Origin: Allobosea sp. CS1GBMeth4
Lineage (GTDB): Bacteria; Pseudomonadota; Alphaproteobacteria; Rhizobiales; Beijerinckiaceae
Direction: 5' to 3'
Length of the DNA stretch: 64,000 nt
Assembly (NCBI RefSeq): GCF_900185715.1
Contig: NZ_FYAS01000016.1
Span: forward strand, 248,001-312,000
Positions 1-7,912 of the stretch are shown here, piece after piece (the first letter of the stretch is position 1; each line of letters opens with the position of its first letter). The notes under the pieces are model-generated. The model saw only the letters and a program-made list of their open reading frames with translations, made no database searches and was not told the DNA's origin. The translations under genes and the position numbers were made by a program.

Positions 1-99
1 GCGCTGCTGGCGGCACGGCAGCGGGCGGCACGCGAGCGCGCCTCGCGCAAGGCGGCCGCGACCAAGGTCGATTTCTTCACGCTGGTCAGGGGCGGCTGA
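1..99 (+). CDS. phnG: PhnG, C-terminal fragment (C-P lyase core subunit)
   Basis: Only the last 32 codons lie in the window, so the start is outside it. The visible end reads ...KVDFFTLVRGG, which matches the typical PhnG C-terminus. The stop codon overlaps the phnH start (TGATG), so the two are translationally coupled. PhnG is a small structural subunit of the PhnGHIJ carbon-phosphorus lyase core complex in the cytoplasm. The call rests on this tail plus the adjacent phnHIJKLM genes. Confidence 0.85.
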   Translation, partial: ALLAARQRAARERASRKAAATKVDFFTLVRGG

Positions 100-704
100 T
101 GGCTCACGACGACACCCGCATCGGCGCCGGCTTCGCCGATCCGGTTTTCCAGTCGCAAGGCGCCTTCCGTGCGTTGCTGGCGGCGCTCTCCGAGCCGGGC
201 CTCGCTCGCGACCTCGGCCATGCCGTCGACGCGCCGCCGGGGCTTGCTCAGGCGACCGCGGTCGCGCTGCTGACGCTCGCCGATTACGAGACGCCGATCT
301 GGCTGCCGGCCGCCCTGCGCGACGGTCCTGCCGGCGCCTGGCTGCGCTTTCATTGCGCCGCCGCCCTGGTCGACGATCCCGCCCGCGCCGCTTTCGCCGT
401 GATCGACGGCGCTGCGCCCGAACCGCAGCTCGCTTCCTTCAACGCCGGCGACGATCAGTTCCCGGACCGTTCGACCACCGTGCTCGTCCAGTGCGCCGGG
501 CTCGACGGCGGCGAGACGGTCACGCTCGCAGGGCCGGGGATTCCCGGCCGGCGCACGATCGCTCCAGCCGGCCTGCGCGCCGGCTTCTGGGCCGAGGTCG
601 CGGGCAACGCCGCGCTCTACCCGCTCGGCGTCGACCTGCTGCTGATCCATGGCGCCGAGGTCCTCGGCCTACCGCGCTCGACGCAGATTCTGGAGACCCG
701 CTGA
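99..704 (+). CDS. phnH: PhnH, C-P lyase core complex subunit
   Basis: The 201-residue product has PhnH features: an N-terminal 'GFADPVFQSQGAFRALL' stretch, a central 'FPDRSTTVLVQ' segment, and a C-terminal 'GVDLLLIHGAEVLGLPRST' segment close to the usual PhnH ending. PhnH belongs to the PhnGHIJ complex that attaches alkylphosphonate to ribose triphosphate and then cleaves the C-P bond; it has a PLP-transferase-like fold but no known independent activity. The ATG overlaps the phnG stop. Length is normal for the family. Position between phnG and phnI makes the assignment secure. Confidence 0.95.
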   Translation: MAHDDTRIGAGFADPVFQSQGAFRALLAALSEPGLARDLGHAVDAPPGLAQATAVALLTLADYETPIWLPAALRDGPAGAWLRFHCAAALVDDPARAAFAVIDGAAPEPQLASFNAGDDQFPDRSTTVLVQCAGLDGGETVTLAGPGIPGRRTIAPAGLRAGFWAEVAGNAALYPLGVDLLLIHGAEVLGLPRSTQILETR

Positions 705-726
705 TGCCCCGCCGGGAGCTTTACTG

Positions 727-1965
727 ATGTATGTCGCGGTCAAGGGCGGGGAAGCCGCCATCCTCGCCAGTCATGATCTCGTGGCCGAGGCGCGTCGCGG
801 CGACGAGAGCGTGCCGGAACTGGCCGTCGCCCAGATCCGCGAGCAGATGGGCCTGGCCTGCGCCCGGGTCATGAACGAAGGCTCGCTCTACGATCCCGAC
901 CTCGCCGCGCTGGCGCTGAAGCAGGCGCAGGGCGACGCGATCGAGGCCGCCTTCCTGATGCGCGCCTACCGCACCACCCTGCCGCGCTTCGGCTCCTCCG
1001 AGCCGCTCGACACCGCCAGGATGGCGATCCGCCGCCGCGTCTCCGCGACCTACAAGGACCTGCCCGGCGGCCAGGTCCTCGGCCCGACCTACGACTACAC
1101 GCACCGGCTGTTCGATTTTTCGCTGACGGAACCGCGACCCGCCCCCTCTCCACCCGCGGGAGAGGGTTGGGGTGAGCGGTCGCGCGACGCTGCCGGCACT
1201 TCGCCTGCAAGAGCCGCCAACGATTCCGGCCTGCGCAACCCTTCATCCGCCCCTTCGGGGCACCTTCTCCCGCAAGGGGAGAAGGATAGGGAGCCCCTCG
1301 ACTCGCAGATGCCGCGCGTGCCGGACATCCTCGGCGCCGAAGGGCTGATGGAGGAGGAGGCCCCGCCCGAAGGCGATCCGCGCCCCTTCGATCTCACCCG
1401 TGAGCCCGTCACCTTCCCGGCAGAGCGCGATGTCCGCCTGCAGGCGATGGCCCGCGGCGACGAGGGCTTCCTGCTCGGCCTCGGCTATTCCGTCCAGCGC
1501 GGCTTCGGCGGCAACCATCCCTTCGTCGGCGAGATCAGGGTCGGCGAGGTCGCGGTCGAATTCGTGCCGGAGGAACTCGGCTTCGCCGTCGACCTCGGCG
1601 AGATCACGCTGACCGAGTGCCAGATGGTCAACCAGTTCGCCGGCTCCAAGGACGTGCCGCCGCAGTTCACCCGCGGCTACGGCCTCTCCTTCGGCCACAG
1701 TGAGCGCAAGGCGATGTCGATGTCGCTGGTCGACCGGGCGCTCAAGGCCAGGGAATTCGGCGAGGCGGCCGACTATCCGGCGCAGCAGGACGAGTTCGTC
1801 CTCTACCACTCCGACAATGTCGAGGCGGCCGGCTTCGTCGAGCATCTGAAGCTGCCGCACTATGTCGATTTTCAGGGCGAGCTCGAACTGATCCGTCGCA
1901 TCCGCAAGGAGCGCGAGCAGCGCCTTGCCGAGCAACAGGAAGCCCTGCCGGAGGCCGCGGAATGA
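727..1965 (+). CDS. phnI: PhnI, C-P lyase nucleosidase subunit carrying an in-frame repeat insertion
   Basis: PhnI, with PhnG, H and L, forms alpha-D-ribose 1-methylphosphonate 5-triphosphate from ATP and methylphosphonate. The start at 727 is chosen because MYVAVKGGE is the conserved PhnI N-terminus. The product is 412 residues, against about 354 for E. coli PhnI. The excess lies at about residues 137-195, a low-complexity Pro/Gly/Ser/Glu stretch encoded by a palindromic repeat (about 1137-1305). Family sequence resumes at 'MPRVPDILG' and continues through 'GYSVQRGFGGNHPFVGEIRVGE'. The reading frame stays open across the insert, so the protein could still be functional, with the insert as a surface loop. 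The stop overlaps phnJ (ATGA). Confidence 0.93.
   Translation: MYVAVKGGEAAILASHDLVAEARRGDESVPELAVAQIREQMGLACARVMNEGSLYDPDLAALALKQAQGDAIEAAFLMRAYRTTLPRFGSSEPLDTARMAIRRRVSATYKDLPGGQVLGPTYDYTHRLFDFSLTEPRPAPSPPAGEGWGERSRDAAGTSPARAANDSGLRNPSSAPSGHLLPQGEKDREPLDSQMPRVPDILGAEGLMEEEAPPEGDPRPFDLTREPVTFPAERDVRLQAMARGDEGFLLGLGYSVQRGFGGNHPFVGEIRVGEVAVEFVPEELGFAVDLGEITLTECQMVNQFAGSKDVPPQFTRGYGLSFGHSERKAMSMSLVDRALKAREFGEAADYPAQQDEFVLYHSDNVEAAGFVEHLKLPHYVDFQGELELIRRIRKEREQRLAEQQEALPEAAE
1137..1305. repeat. Palindromic repeat inserted in frame within phnI
   Basis: Two hairpins lie inside the phnI reading frame. The first is at 1144-1166 (CCCTCTCC...GGGAGAGGG). The second, at 1263-1285, is a 23-bp near-palindrome (CCTTCTCC...GGAGAAGG). 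The second hairpin and the preceding 'CTTCATCCG' recur, inverted and direct, in the intergenic element at 63441-63604: positions 63444-63466 are the exact reverse complement of 1263-1285. Repeats of this style are dispersed in Hyphomicrobiales genomes. This copy translates as a Pro/Gly/Glu-rich insert without stops. The exact ends are estimates. Confidence 0.85.
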
Positions 1966-2888
1966 CCCTGCACCAGAGCATCACCGAGGATACGAAGCCG
2001 GCTTACAACTACGCCTATCTCGACGAGCAGACCAAGCGGATGATCCGCCGCGCCTTGCTCAAGGCGGTCGCGGTGCCCGGCTACCAGGTGCCGTTCGGCT
2101 CACGCGAGATGCCGCTCGCCCGCGGCTGGGGCACCGGCGGCATCCAGGTCACCGCGGCGATCATCGGGCCCGACGACACGCTCAAGGTCATCGACCAGGG
2201 CGCCGACGACACCACCAACGCCGTCTCGATCCGCCGCTTCTTCGAACGCACCGCCGATGCCCGTACGACCGAGGCGACCGAGGAGGCGACGATCATCCAG
2301 ACCCGCCACCGGATCCCGGAGGCGCCGCTGAAGGCCGGCCAGATCATGGTCTACCAGGTGCCGCAGCCCGAGCCGCTCAGGAAGCTCGAGCCGCACGAGG
2401 CCGAGACGCGCAAGATGCACGCCTGGGCCGAGTACGGGCTGATGCAGGTCAAGCTCTACGAGAACATCGCCCGCTTCGGCGAGGTGACCACGACCTACGA
2501 CTACCCGGTCATGGTCAATGGCCGCTATGTGATGGCGCCGTCGCCGATCCCGAAATTCGACAATCCGAAGATGCAGATGTCGCCGGCGCTGCAGCTCTTC
2601 GGCGCCGGCCGCGAGAAGCGCATCTATGCGGTGCCGCCCCACACCAGCGTGCGGAGCCTCGATTTCGAGGATCATCCCTTCCGCATCCAGAGCTGGAACG
2701 AGCCCTGCGCGCTCTGCGCCGCCGCCGATTCCTATCTCGACGAGGTCGTCATCGACGACCAGGGCGCACGCATGTTCGTCTGCTCCGACAGCCATCACTG
2801 CGAGACCCGGCGGGCGGAAGGCCATCGCGGCGCGATGCTCGCCGACGCCTCGGCTCTGCATCTGGTCGAAGACGAGGCCAAGCCATGA
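1962..2888 (+). CDS. phnJ: PhnJ, radical SAM C-P lyase
   Basis: PhnJ cleaves the carbon-phosphorus bond of ribose 1-methylphosphonate 5-phosphate, releasing methane and a 1,2-cyclic phosphate. The 308-residue sequence has Cys249, Cys252, Cys274 and Cys280, with exactly the spacing of E. coli Cys241, 244, 266 and 272, which bind the [4Fe-4S] cluster and form the thiyl radical. Gly40 in 'VPGYQVPFG' corresponds to the glycyl radical Gly32. All catalytic residues are therefore present. It overlaps phnI by 4 bp upstream and phnK by 4 bp downstream, so it is embedded in one operon. Confidence 0.97.
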   Translation: MTLHQSITEDTKPAYNYAYLDEQTKRMIRRALLKAVAVPGYQVPFGSREMPLARGWGTGGIQVTAAIIGPDDTLKVIDQGADDTTNAVSIRRFFERTADARTTEATEEATIIQTRHRIPEAPLKAGQIMVYQVPQPEPLRKLEPHEAETRKMHAWAEYGLMQVKLYENIARFGEVTTTYDYPVMVNGRYVMAPSPIPKFDNPKMQMSPALQLFGAGREKRIYAVPPHTSVRSLDFEDHPFRIQSWNEPCALCAAADSYLDEVVIDDQGARMFVCSDSHHCETRRAEGHRGAMLADASALHLVEDEAKP

Positions 2889-3691
2889 ACATGCAGGTCA
2901 ATCCGCAGGAACTGACGCTCGATCCCGCCCCGCTGCTGTCGGTCGCAGGCGTCAGCCGCTTCTATGGCGAGCGCATCGGCTGCGCCGATGTCTCCTTCGA
3001 TCTCTGGCCGGGCGAGGTGCTCGGCATCGTCGGCGAATCCGGCTCGGGCAAATCGACCTTGCTGCGCTGCCTCGCCGGCATCGACAGGCCCGACGCGGGG
3101 CAGGTGCTGTTCCGCGGCGGCGCAGAGCCGCTCGACATCTATTCGGTCGCCGAGCAGGAGCGGCGCCGGCTGATGCGCACCGCCTGGGGCATCGTCCATC
3201 AGAACCCGCGCGACGGCCTGCGCATGGACGTCTCGGCCGGCGGCAATGTCGGCGAGCGGCTGATGGACAACGGCGCCCGCCACTACCGGAAGATTCGCGA
3301 GGCGGCGCTCGACTGGCTGCAGCGCGTCGAGATCGCCGCCGGCCGCATCGACGACCGGCCGCGCCAGTTCTCCGGCGGCATGCAGCAGCGCCTGCAGATC
3401 GCCCGCGTGCTGGTTTCCGAGCCCAGGCTCGTCTTCATGGACGAGCCGACCGGCGGCCTCGACGTCTCCGTCCAGGCCCGCCTGCTCGACCTGCTGCGCG
3501 TCCTGGTGCGCGATCTCGGCCTCGCCGCGATCATCGTCACCCACGACCTCGCCGTCGCACGCCTGCTCACCGACCGCCTGATGGTGATGAAGGACGGTCA
3601 TGTCGTCGAGCAGGGCCTGACCGACCAGGTCCTCGACGACCCCCATCACGCCTACACGCAATTGCTGACCTCGGCGGTGCTGACGGTATGA
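2885..3691 (+). CDS. phnK: PhnK, ABC-type ATPase of the C-P lyase system
   Basis: The 268-residue ABC ATPase has Walker A GESGSGKS at residues 50-57, signature FSGGMQQRLQ, Walker B LVFMDEP and an H-loop 'IIVTHDL'. PhnK binds the PhnGHIJ core at the PhnJ surface and is needed for phosphonate use in vivo, although the system is not a transporter. The ATG at 2885 overlaps the phnJ stop. It is followed by a 252-bp gap filled with inverted repeats before phnL, which is unusual in an otherwise closely packed operon. Confidence 0.95.
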   Translation: MNMQVNPQELTLDPAPLLSVAGVSRFYGERIGCADVSFDLWPGEVLGIVGESGSGKSTLLRCLAGIDRPDAGQVLFRGGAEPLDIYSVAEQERRRLMRTAWGIVHQNPRDGLRMDVSAGGNVGERLMDNGARHYRKIREAALDWLQRVEIAAGRIDDRPRQFSGGMQQRLQIARVLVSEPRLVFMDEPTGGLDVSVQARLLDLLRVLVRDLGLAAIIVTHDLAVARLLTDRLMVMKDGHVVEQGLTDQVLDDPHHAYTQLLTSAVLTV

Positions 3692-3707
3692 GCACGCATC
3701 CGAACCT

Positions 3708-3873
3708 TACCGTCATTCCGGGGCCTCGCGCAGCGAAGAGCCCGGAATCCATGAACACGGAGCTCGCCGGATCGGTCTTCAGCCGTCATGCTTCGCCTTC
3801 TGCCGACAATGTTCATGGATTCCAGGCTCGGGCCGGAGTTTACCCTTGGGCCGACCAAAGGTCGGACCCGAGG
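3708..3873. repeat. Palindromic intergenic repeat between phnK and phnL
   Basis: The phnK-phnL gap carries an inverted repeat with arms GGAATCCATGAACA (3744-3757) and TGTTCATGGATTCC (3810-3823). It begins with CGTCATTCCGGGG and is followed by a further hairpin at 3848-3869 (GGGCCGACC-AAA-GGTCGG). The segment 'CGACAATGTTCATGGATTCC' recurs exactly in the livH-livM gap near 60787-60806. A related copy with the same ATGAACA/TGTTCAT arms lies near 28018-28165. It may form an mRNA structure that alters phnL expression relative to phnK. Confidence 0.85.
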
Positions 3874-3943
3874 AGCCTGCCCCCGAAAGACGCGGAGCCT
3901 TCGTCACATCCTCGTCACCGCGCCGGCACAAGGCACTGAGCCC

Positions 3944-4642
3944 ATGACCACGATGATTCACGTCGAGAACGTCGCCAAGGAATTCACCCTGCACAATCAG
4001 GGCGGCGTGCGCCTGCCGGTGTTCGACAACGTCGACTTCACGGTCGCCGCCGGCGAGGCTCTGGTGCTGGCCGGCGCGTCCGGCGCCGGCAAGTCGAGCC
4101 TGCTGCGCATCCTCTACGGCAATTACCGGCCGACCTCCGGCCGCATCGTCATCACCCATGCCGGCCGCCCGGTCGACATCGTCAGCGCGGTGCCACGCAC
4201 CGTGCTCGACATCCGCCGCCGCACGCTCGGCTTCGTCTCGCAGTTCCTGCGCGTCATCCCGCGCGTCTCGGCGCTCGACATCGTCCGCGACCCCTTGCTC
4301 GCCCGCGGTGTCTCGCCAGAGGAGGCGAGCGAGCGCGCGAAAGCCATGCTGGCCCGGCTCAACCTGCCGCAGCGACTCTGGGAGCTCGCCCCGGCGACCT
4401 TTTCCGGCGGCGAGCAGCAGCGCGTCAACATCGCCCGCTCCTTCGTCGATCCCTCGCCGATCATGCTGATCGACGAGCCCACAGCCTCGCTCGACGCCGG
4501 CAACCGCGACGTCGTGGTCGGGCTGATCGCCGAGGCGCGCGAGCAGGGTTCCGCCATCGTCGGCATCTTCCATGACGAAGCCGTGCGAGAGTCTGTCGCG
4601 ACCCGCTATCTCGACATCACCGAATTCCGGAAGGCCGCCTGA
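3944..4642 (+). CDS. phnL: PhnL, ABC-type ATPase of the C-P lyase system
   Basis: The 232-residue ABC ATPase has Walker A GASGAGKS at residues 44-51, a PhnL-type Q-loop region '[20 protein letters not shown]', signature [15 protein letters not shown], and Walker [13 protein letters not shown]. With PhnG, H and I it supports the first step of methylphosphonate ribosylation. The ATG at 3944 is chosen because [11 protein letters not shown] follows at once and matches family N-termini; the open frame upstream is repeat sequence. The stop overlaps the phnM start. Confidence 0.94.
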   Translation: MTTMIHVENVAKEFTLHNQGGVRLPVFDNVDFTVAAGEALVLAGASGAGKSSLLRILYGNYRPTSGRIVITHAGRPVDIVSAVPRTVLDIRRRTLGFVSQFLRVIPRVSALDIVRDPLLARGVSPEEASERAKAMLARLNLPQRLWELAPATFSGGEQQRVNIARSFVDPSPIMLIDEPTASLDAGNRDVVVGLIAEAREQGSAIVGIFHDEAVRESVATRYLDITEFRKAA

Positions 4643-5781
4643 TGTCCACCATCCTGACCAATGCCCGCCTGATCCTCGAGGACGAGGTCGTCACCGGGAC
4701 CATCGCCTTCGACGAGAGCGGCATCCTCTCCGTCGACCAGGGCCGCTCCTCGCTGCCCGCGGCGATCGACGCCCAGGGCGACTATGTCGCGCCCGGCCTC
4801 GTCGAGATGCACACCGACAACATGGAGAAGCACTTCATGCCGCGTCCCAAGGTCTTCTGGCCGAACGGGCTCGCGGCGGCTTTGGTCCATGACGCGCAGA
4901 TGGCGGCCGCCGGGGTGACCACCGTCTACGACGCGATCTGCGCCGGCACGCCCTTCTCGGCCAAGGATTATCGCAAGGACATCTTCGCCGACGTGATGGC
5001 GGCGCTGCGGGTCGGCACCGCCGAGGGCGTCTTCCGCATCGACCACCGCATCCATATGCGCTGCGAGCTGACCAGCCCCGACCTGCTCAGGGACATCGAG
5101 CCCTATCAGGACGATGCCCTGGTGCAGCTGGTGTCGCTGATGGACCATACGCCCGGCCAGCGCCAATGGCGCGACATCGCCCATCTGCGCACCTATTCGC
5201 TCGGCAACGGCAAGACCGAAGCCGAGTTCGAGGAGGACGTCGTCGTCCGCCAGCGCGAGGGCGCCGAGAATGTCGGCAGGAACTGGAGCGCCGTGGTCGA
5301 GATGTTCAAGGCGCGCGGCATCCCGATCGCGACCCATGACGACACCACGGTCGAGCATGTCGAGGCCGGCATCGCCTCAGGCGCGGTGATCTCCGAGTTT
5401 CCGACCACGGTCGAAGCCGCCGAAGCGGCCAAGCAGCGCGGCCTCGCCACCATCGCCGGGGCCCCCAATGTCGTGCGTGGCGGCTCGCATTCGGGCGGCG
5501 TCTCCGTGGCGGAGCTCGCCGAGAAGGACCTGCTGGACGGTCTCTCCTCCGACTATGTCCCGGCGAGTCTGCTGCAGGCCGTGCTCAAGCTCAGCGACGG
5601 GCATGGCATCGCCCTGCCGGCGGCGATGGCCAAGGTCACCTGGAAGGTCGCCGACATCCTCGGCCTCGAGGACCGCGGCCATCTCAAGCAGGGTCTGCGC
5701 GCCGATCTCGTGCGCTTCCGGGCGCTGGGCGCGACACCGGTGATCGCCGCCGTCTGGTCGCAGGGACGGCGGGCCTTCTGA
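4642..5781 (+). CDS. phnM: PhnM, ribose 1-methylphosphonate 5-triphosphate diphosphatase
   Basis: PhnM is an amidohydrolase-fold enzyme that removes pyrophosphate from alpha-D-ribose 1-methylphosphonate 5-triphosphate to give the PhnJ substrate. The 379-residue product has 'VAPGLVEMHTDNMEKH', with His57 in the metal-binding motif, a mid-protein 'LVSLMDHTPGQRQ' motif typical of PhnM, and 'PIATHDDTTVEHVEAG' toward the C-terminal half. Length is usual for the family. The start overlaps the phnL stop (TGATG), and the next gene begins 7 bp after its stop. Confidence 0.96.
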   Translation: MSTILTNARLILEDEVVTGTIAFDESGILSVDQGRSSLPAAIDAQGDYVAPGLVEMHTDNMEKHFMPRPKVFWPNGLAAALVHDAQMAAAGVTTVYDAICAGTPFSAKDYRKDIFADVMAALRVGTAEGVFRIDHRIHMRCELTSPDLLRDIEPYQDDALVQLVSLMDHTPGQRQWRDIAHLRTYSLGNGKTEAEFEEDVVVRQREGAENVGRNWSAVVEMFKARGIPIATHDDTTVEHVEAGIASGAVISEFPTTVEAAEAAKQRGLATIAGAPNVVRGGSHSGGVSVAELAEKDLLDGLSSDYVPASLLQAVLKLSDGHGIALPAAMAKVTWKVADILGLEDRGHLKQGLRADLVRFRALGATPVIAAVWSQGRRAF

Positions 5782-5788
5782 GCGCAGC

Positions 5789-6490
5789 ATGACCGGATCC
5801 GCGCCGCGCTACGCGCTCTACTACGCCCCCGCCGCCGACAGCGCCCTCTGGCGTTTCGGCAGCGCGACGCTGGGCTATGACGCCGCCGCCGGCGCGGATG
5901 TCGCGTTCGCGATCCCGCCGGGCTGCGAAGGGCTCGGCTGGCCGGAGGCGACCGCCGAGCCGCGCCGCTACGGCTTCCACGCCACGCTGAAGGCGCCGTT
6001 CGAGCTCGCCCATGGCCGGAGCGAGGGGGCGCTGCGCGCCTTCGCCCGCAACTATGTCGCCGGGCGTCCGCCGGTCCGGCTCGCCGGGCTCGCCGTCAAC
6101 GCGCTCGGCCGCTTCGTCGCCCTCACCCCGTCCGAGCCCAGCGACGAATTGCAGCGCTTCGCCTTCGACATCGTCCAGGCCTTCGAGCCGTTCCGCGCCC
6201 CGCTCTCCCAGGCCGATCTGGCGCGACGCCTGCAGAGCCCGCTGACGCCGGCGCAGCGGGCCTATCTCGAAGCCTATGGCTACCCTTATGTCGGCGACGC
6301 CTTCCGCTTCCACATGACCCTGACCGGCTCTCTGCCGGACAGGGAGGTCGCCCCGGTCAGGACGGCGCTGGCCGAGGCTTACGCGCAGGCGGTGCCGCCC
6401 GGCCCGGCGCTGATCGACCGCGTCGCCATCTTCAGGCAGGCGAGCCGCAGCAGCCGCTTCGTGCTGCTCGACACCATCCCGTTCGGCTGA
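5789..6490 (+). CDS. DUF1045 phosphonate-operon protein, 2H phosphoesterase-like
   Basis: This 233-residue protein matches the DUF1045 family found in C-P lyase operons. It has two H-x-T motifs in the arrangement of the 2H phosphoesterase superfamily: His64-Ala-Thr66 in '[11 protein letters not shown]' and His175-Met-Thr177 in '[11 protein letters not shown]'. Members of that superfamily act on cyclic phosphates, so it could hydrolyse the 5-phosphoribosyl 1,2-cyclic phosphate made by PhnJ. PhnP does this in E. coli, and no phnP is seen in this window. The family and motifs are visible; the substrate is inference. It starts 7 bp after phnM. Confidence 0.82.
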   Translation: MTGSAPRYALYYAPAADSALWRFGSATLGYDAAAGADVAFAIPPGCEGLGWPEATAEPRRYGFHATLKAPFELAHGRSEGALRAFARNYVAGRPPVRLAGLAVNALGRFVALTPSEPSDELQRFAFDIVQAFEPFRAPLSQADLARRLQSPLTPAQRAYLEAYGYPYVGDAFRFHMTLTGSLPDREVAPVRTALAEAYAQAVPPGPALIDRVAIFRQASRSSRFVLLDTIPFG

Positions 6491-6513
6491 TTCATCGTCC
6501 AAGGAAGCCCGTC

Positions 6514-7134
6514 ATGGCAGGCAAGAAGCTCGGGCTGGACCCCGTGATCGATCCGACCGCCAGGGTCCGCGACGCCGTGCTCGGCCGCTATACCGAGATC
6601 GGCGCCCGCACCTCCTTCGCGGAATCGAGGCTCGGCGACTATTCCTATGTCGTGAACGATTCCGACGTCATCTACACGACCATCGGCAAGTTCTGCTCGA
6701 TCGCGGCGCATACCCGCATCAATCCCGGCAACCATCCGATGCAGCGGGCGAGCCAGTCGCACTTCACCTACCGCGCCAGCGCCTATTTCGACGACGCGCA
6801 GGACGAGGCCGCCTTCTTCGACTGGCGCCGCTCGACGCCGGTGACGATCGGTCACGATGTCTGGATCGGCCACGGCGCCATCGTGCTCGCCGGCCGGAAT
6901 GTCGGCACCGGCGCCGTGGTCGCCGGCGGCGCGGTCGTCACCAAGGACGTGCCCGACTACACCATCGTCGCCGGCAACCCGGCCCGCATCGTCCGCCGGC
7001 GTTTCCCGGAGGGAATCGCCGCGCGGCTGCAGGCGCTCGCCTGGTGGGATTGGGAGCATGCGCAGCTGCGCGCCGCGCTCGACGACTTCCGGGCGCTGCC
7101 GGTCGAGGCCTTCCTGGAGAAATACGAGGGCTGA
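6514..7134 (+). CDS. Phosphonate-operon hexapeptide-repeat acyltransferase
   Basis: The 206-residue protein has left-handed beta-helix hexapeptide repeats ('[19 protein letters not shown]', '[17 protein letters not shown]'), a catalytic-type His in 'NPGNHP', and the family ending '[15 protein letters not shown]'. It resembles chloramphenicol/streptogramin-type acetyltransferases, specifically the subgroup found in phn operons. Acetylation of aminophosphonates, as by the unrelated PhnO, is a plausible role but is not shown here. It closes the operon, 23 bp after the DUF1045 gene, with a strong hairpin following its stop. Confidence 0.85.
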   Translation: MAGKKLGLDPVIDPTARVRDAVLGRYTEIGARTSFAESRLGDYSYVVNDSDVIYTTIGKFCSIAAHTRINPGNHPMQRASQSHFTYRASAYFDDAQDEAAFFDWRRSTPVTIGHDVWIGHGAIVLAGRNVGTGAVVAGGAVVTKDVPDYTIVAGNPARIVRRRFPEGIAARLQALAWWDWEHAQLRAALDDFRALPVEAFLEKYEG

Positions 7135-7137
7135 GGC

Positions 7138-7222
7138 TTCCCGTCATTCTCGGGCGGAGCGCAGCGCAGGCCCGAGAATCTCCTGACAGGGAAGCCCGGT
7201 CTGCGCCCGGGCATGACGAGCG
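7138..7222. repeat. Palindromic repeat between convergent genes
   Basis: Between the ends of the phn operon and the pyrophosphatase gene lies a 10-bp perfect stem ATTCTCGGGC (7146-7155) / GCCCGAGAAT (7170-7179), then a second hairpin GCCCGG (7194-7199) / CCGGGC (7207-7212). It starts with CGTCATTCTCGGG and ends with GGGCATGACG, in the style of the other CGTCATTC... repeats of this window. There is no T-tract, so it is not a canonical terminator, but it could block read-through on both strands. Confidence 0.75.
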
Positions 7223-7229
7223 CTGAACG

Positions 7230-7766
7230 TCAGCCCTTCGCCGTCTTCGCCCGCTCGATCGCCTCGACGATCAGCTGCTTCGCCTTGGCGGCATCGCCCC
7301 AGCCGGCGAACTTCACCCATTTGCCGGGCTCCAGATCCTTGTAGTGCTCGAAGAAATGCTGGATCTGGTCGAGCGTGATCTGCGGCAGGTCGGTATAGTT
7401 CTTCACGTTCTCGTAGCGCTTGGTCAGCTTCGGGACCGGCACCGCGATGATCTTCTCGTCGCCGCCGCCCTCGTCCTCCATCATCATCACGCCGATCGGC
7501 CTGACCGCGATATAGGCGCCCGGCACCAGCGGACGGGTATTGGCGACGAGAACGTCGCAAGGATCGCCATCTTCCGACAGGGTGTGCGGGATGAAGCCGT
7601 AATTCCCGGGATAGCGCATCGGCGTATAGAGGAAGCGATCGACGAACAGCGTGCCGGCCGCCTTGTCCATCTCGTATTTGATCGGTTCGCCGCCGATCGC
7701 GACCTCGATCACGACGTTGACCTCTTCCGGGGGATTCTTGCCGATGGCGATGGCGTCGAGCCGCAT
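7230..7766 (-). CDS. ppa: Inorganic pyrophosphatase
   Basis: This family I soluble pyrophosphatase of 178 residues hydrolyses diphosphate to orthophosphate in the cytoplasm. The start at 7766 (MRLDAIAIG) is chosen because it gives the typical N-terminus and length. Visible motifs are '[16 protein letters not shown]', '[23 protein letters not shown]' with the Mg-binding acidic residues, and 'DEKIIAVPV'. It converges on the phn operon. PhnM releases pyrophosphate, but this enzyme is a general housekeeping function. Confidence 0.97.
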   Translation of the reverse strand: MRLDAIAIGKNPPEEVNVVIEVAIGGEPIKYEMDKAAGTLFVDRFLYTPMRYPGNYGFIPHTLSEDGDPCDVLVANTRPLVPGAYIAVRPIGVMMMEDEGGGDEKIIAVPVPKLTKRYENVKNYTDLPQITLDQIQHFFEHYKDLEPGKWVKFAGWGDAAKAKQLIVEAIERAKTAKG

Positions 7767-7912
7767 GTATCTGACCTGTCGATGACGAAACTTAGGCGGC
7801 CTTATGCGCGTTCGCAGCGCAAAGGCCAAGCCCGGCTTTTAGTCGGAAGGGGTTACCGATTTGCGCCGTGCCGGCGCCGCTGCTATCGGGCCGGCATGAC
7901 AGGTGCGATTCC

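Noticed and set aside
3688..3943. Short ORF beginning ATGAGCACGCATCCG after phnK
   Set aside because: Its sequence is the palindromic repeat; no family resemblance and no conserved protein features.
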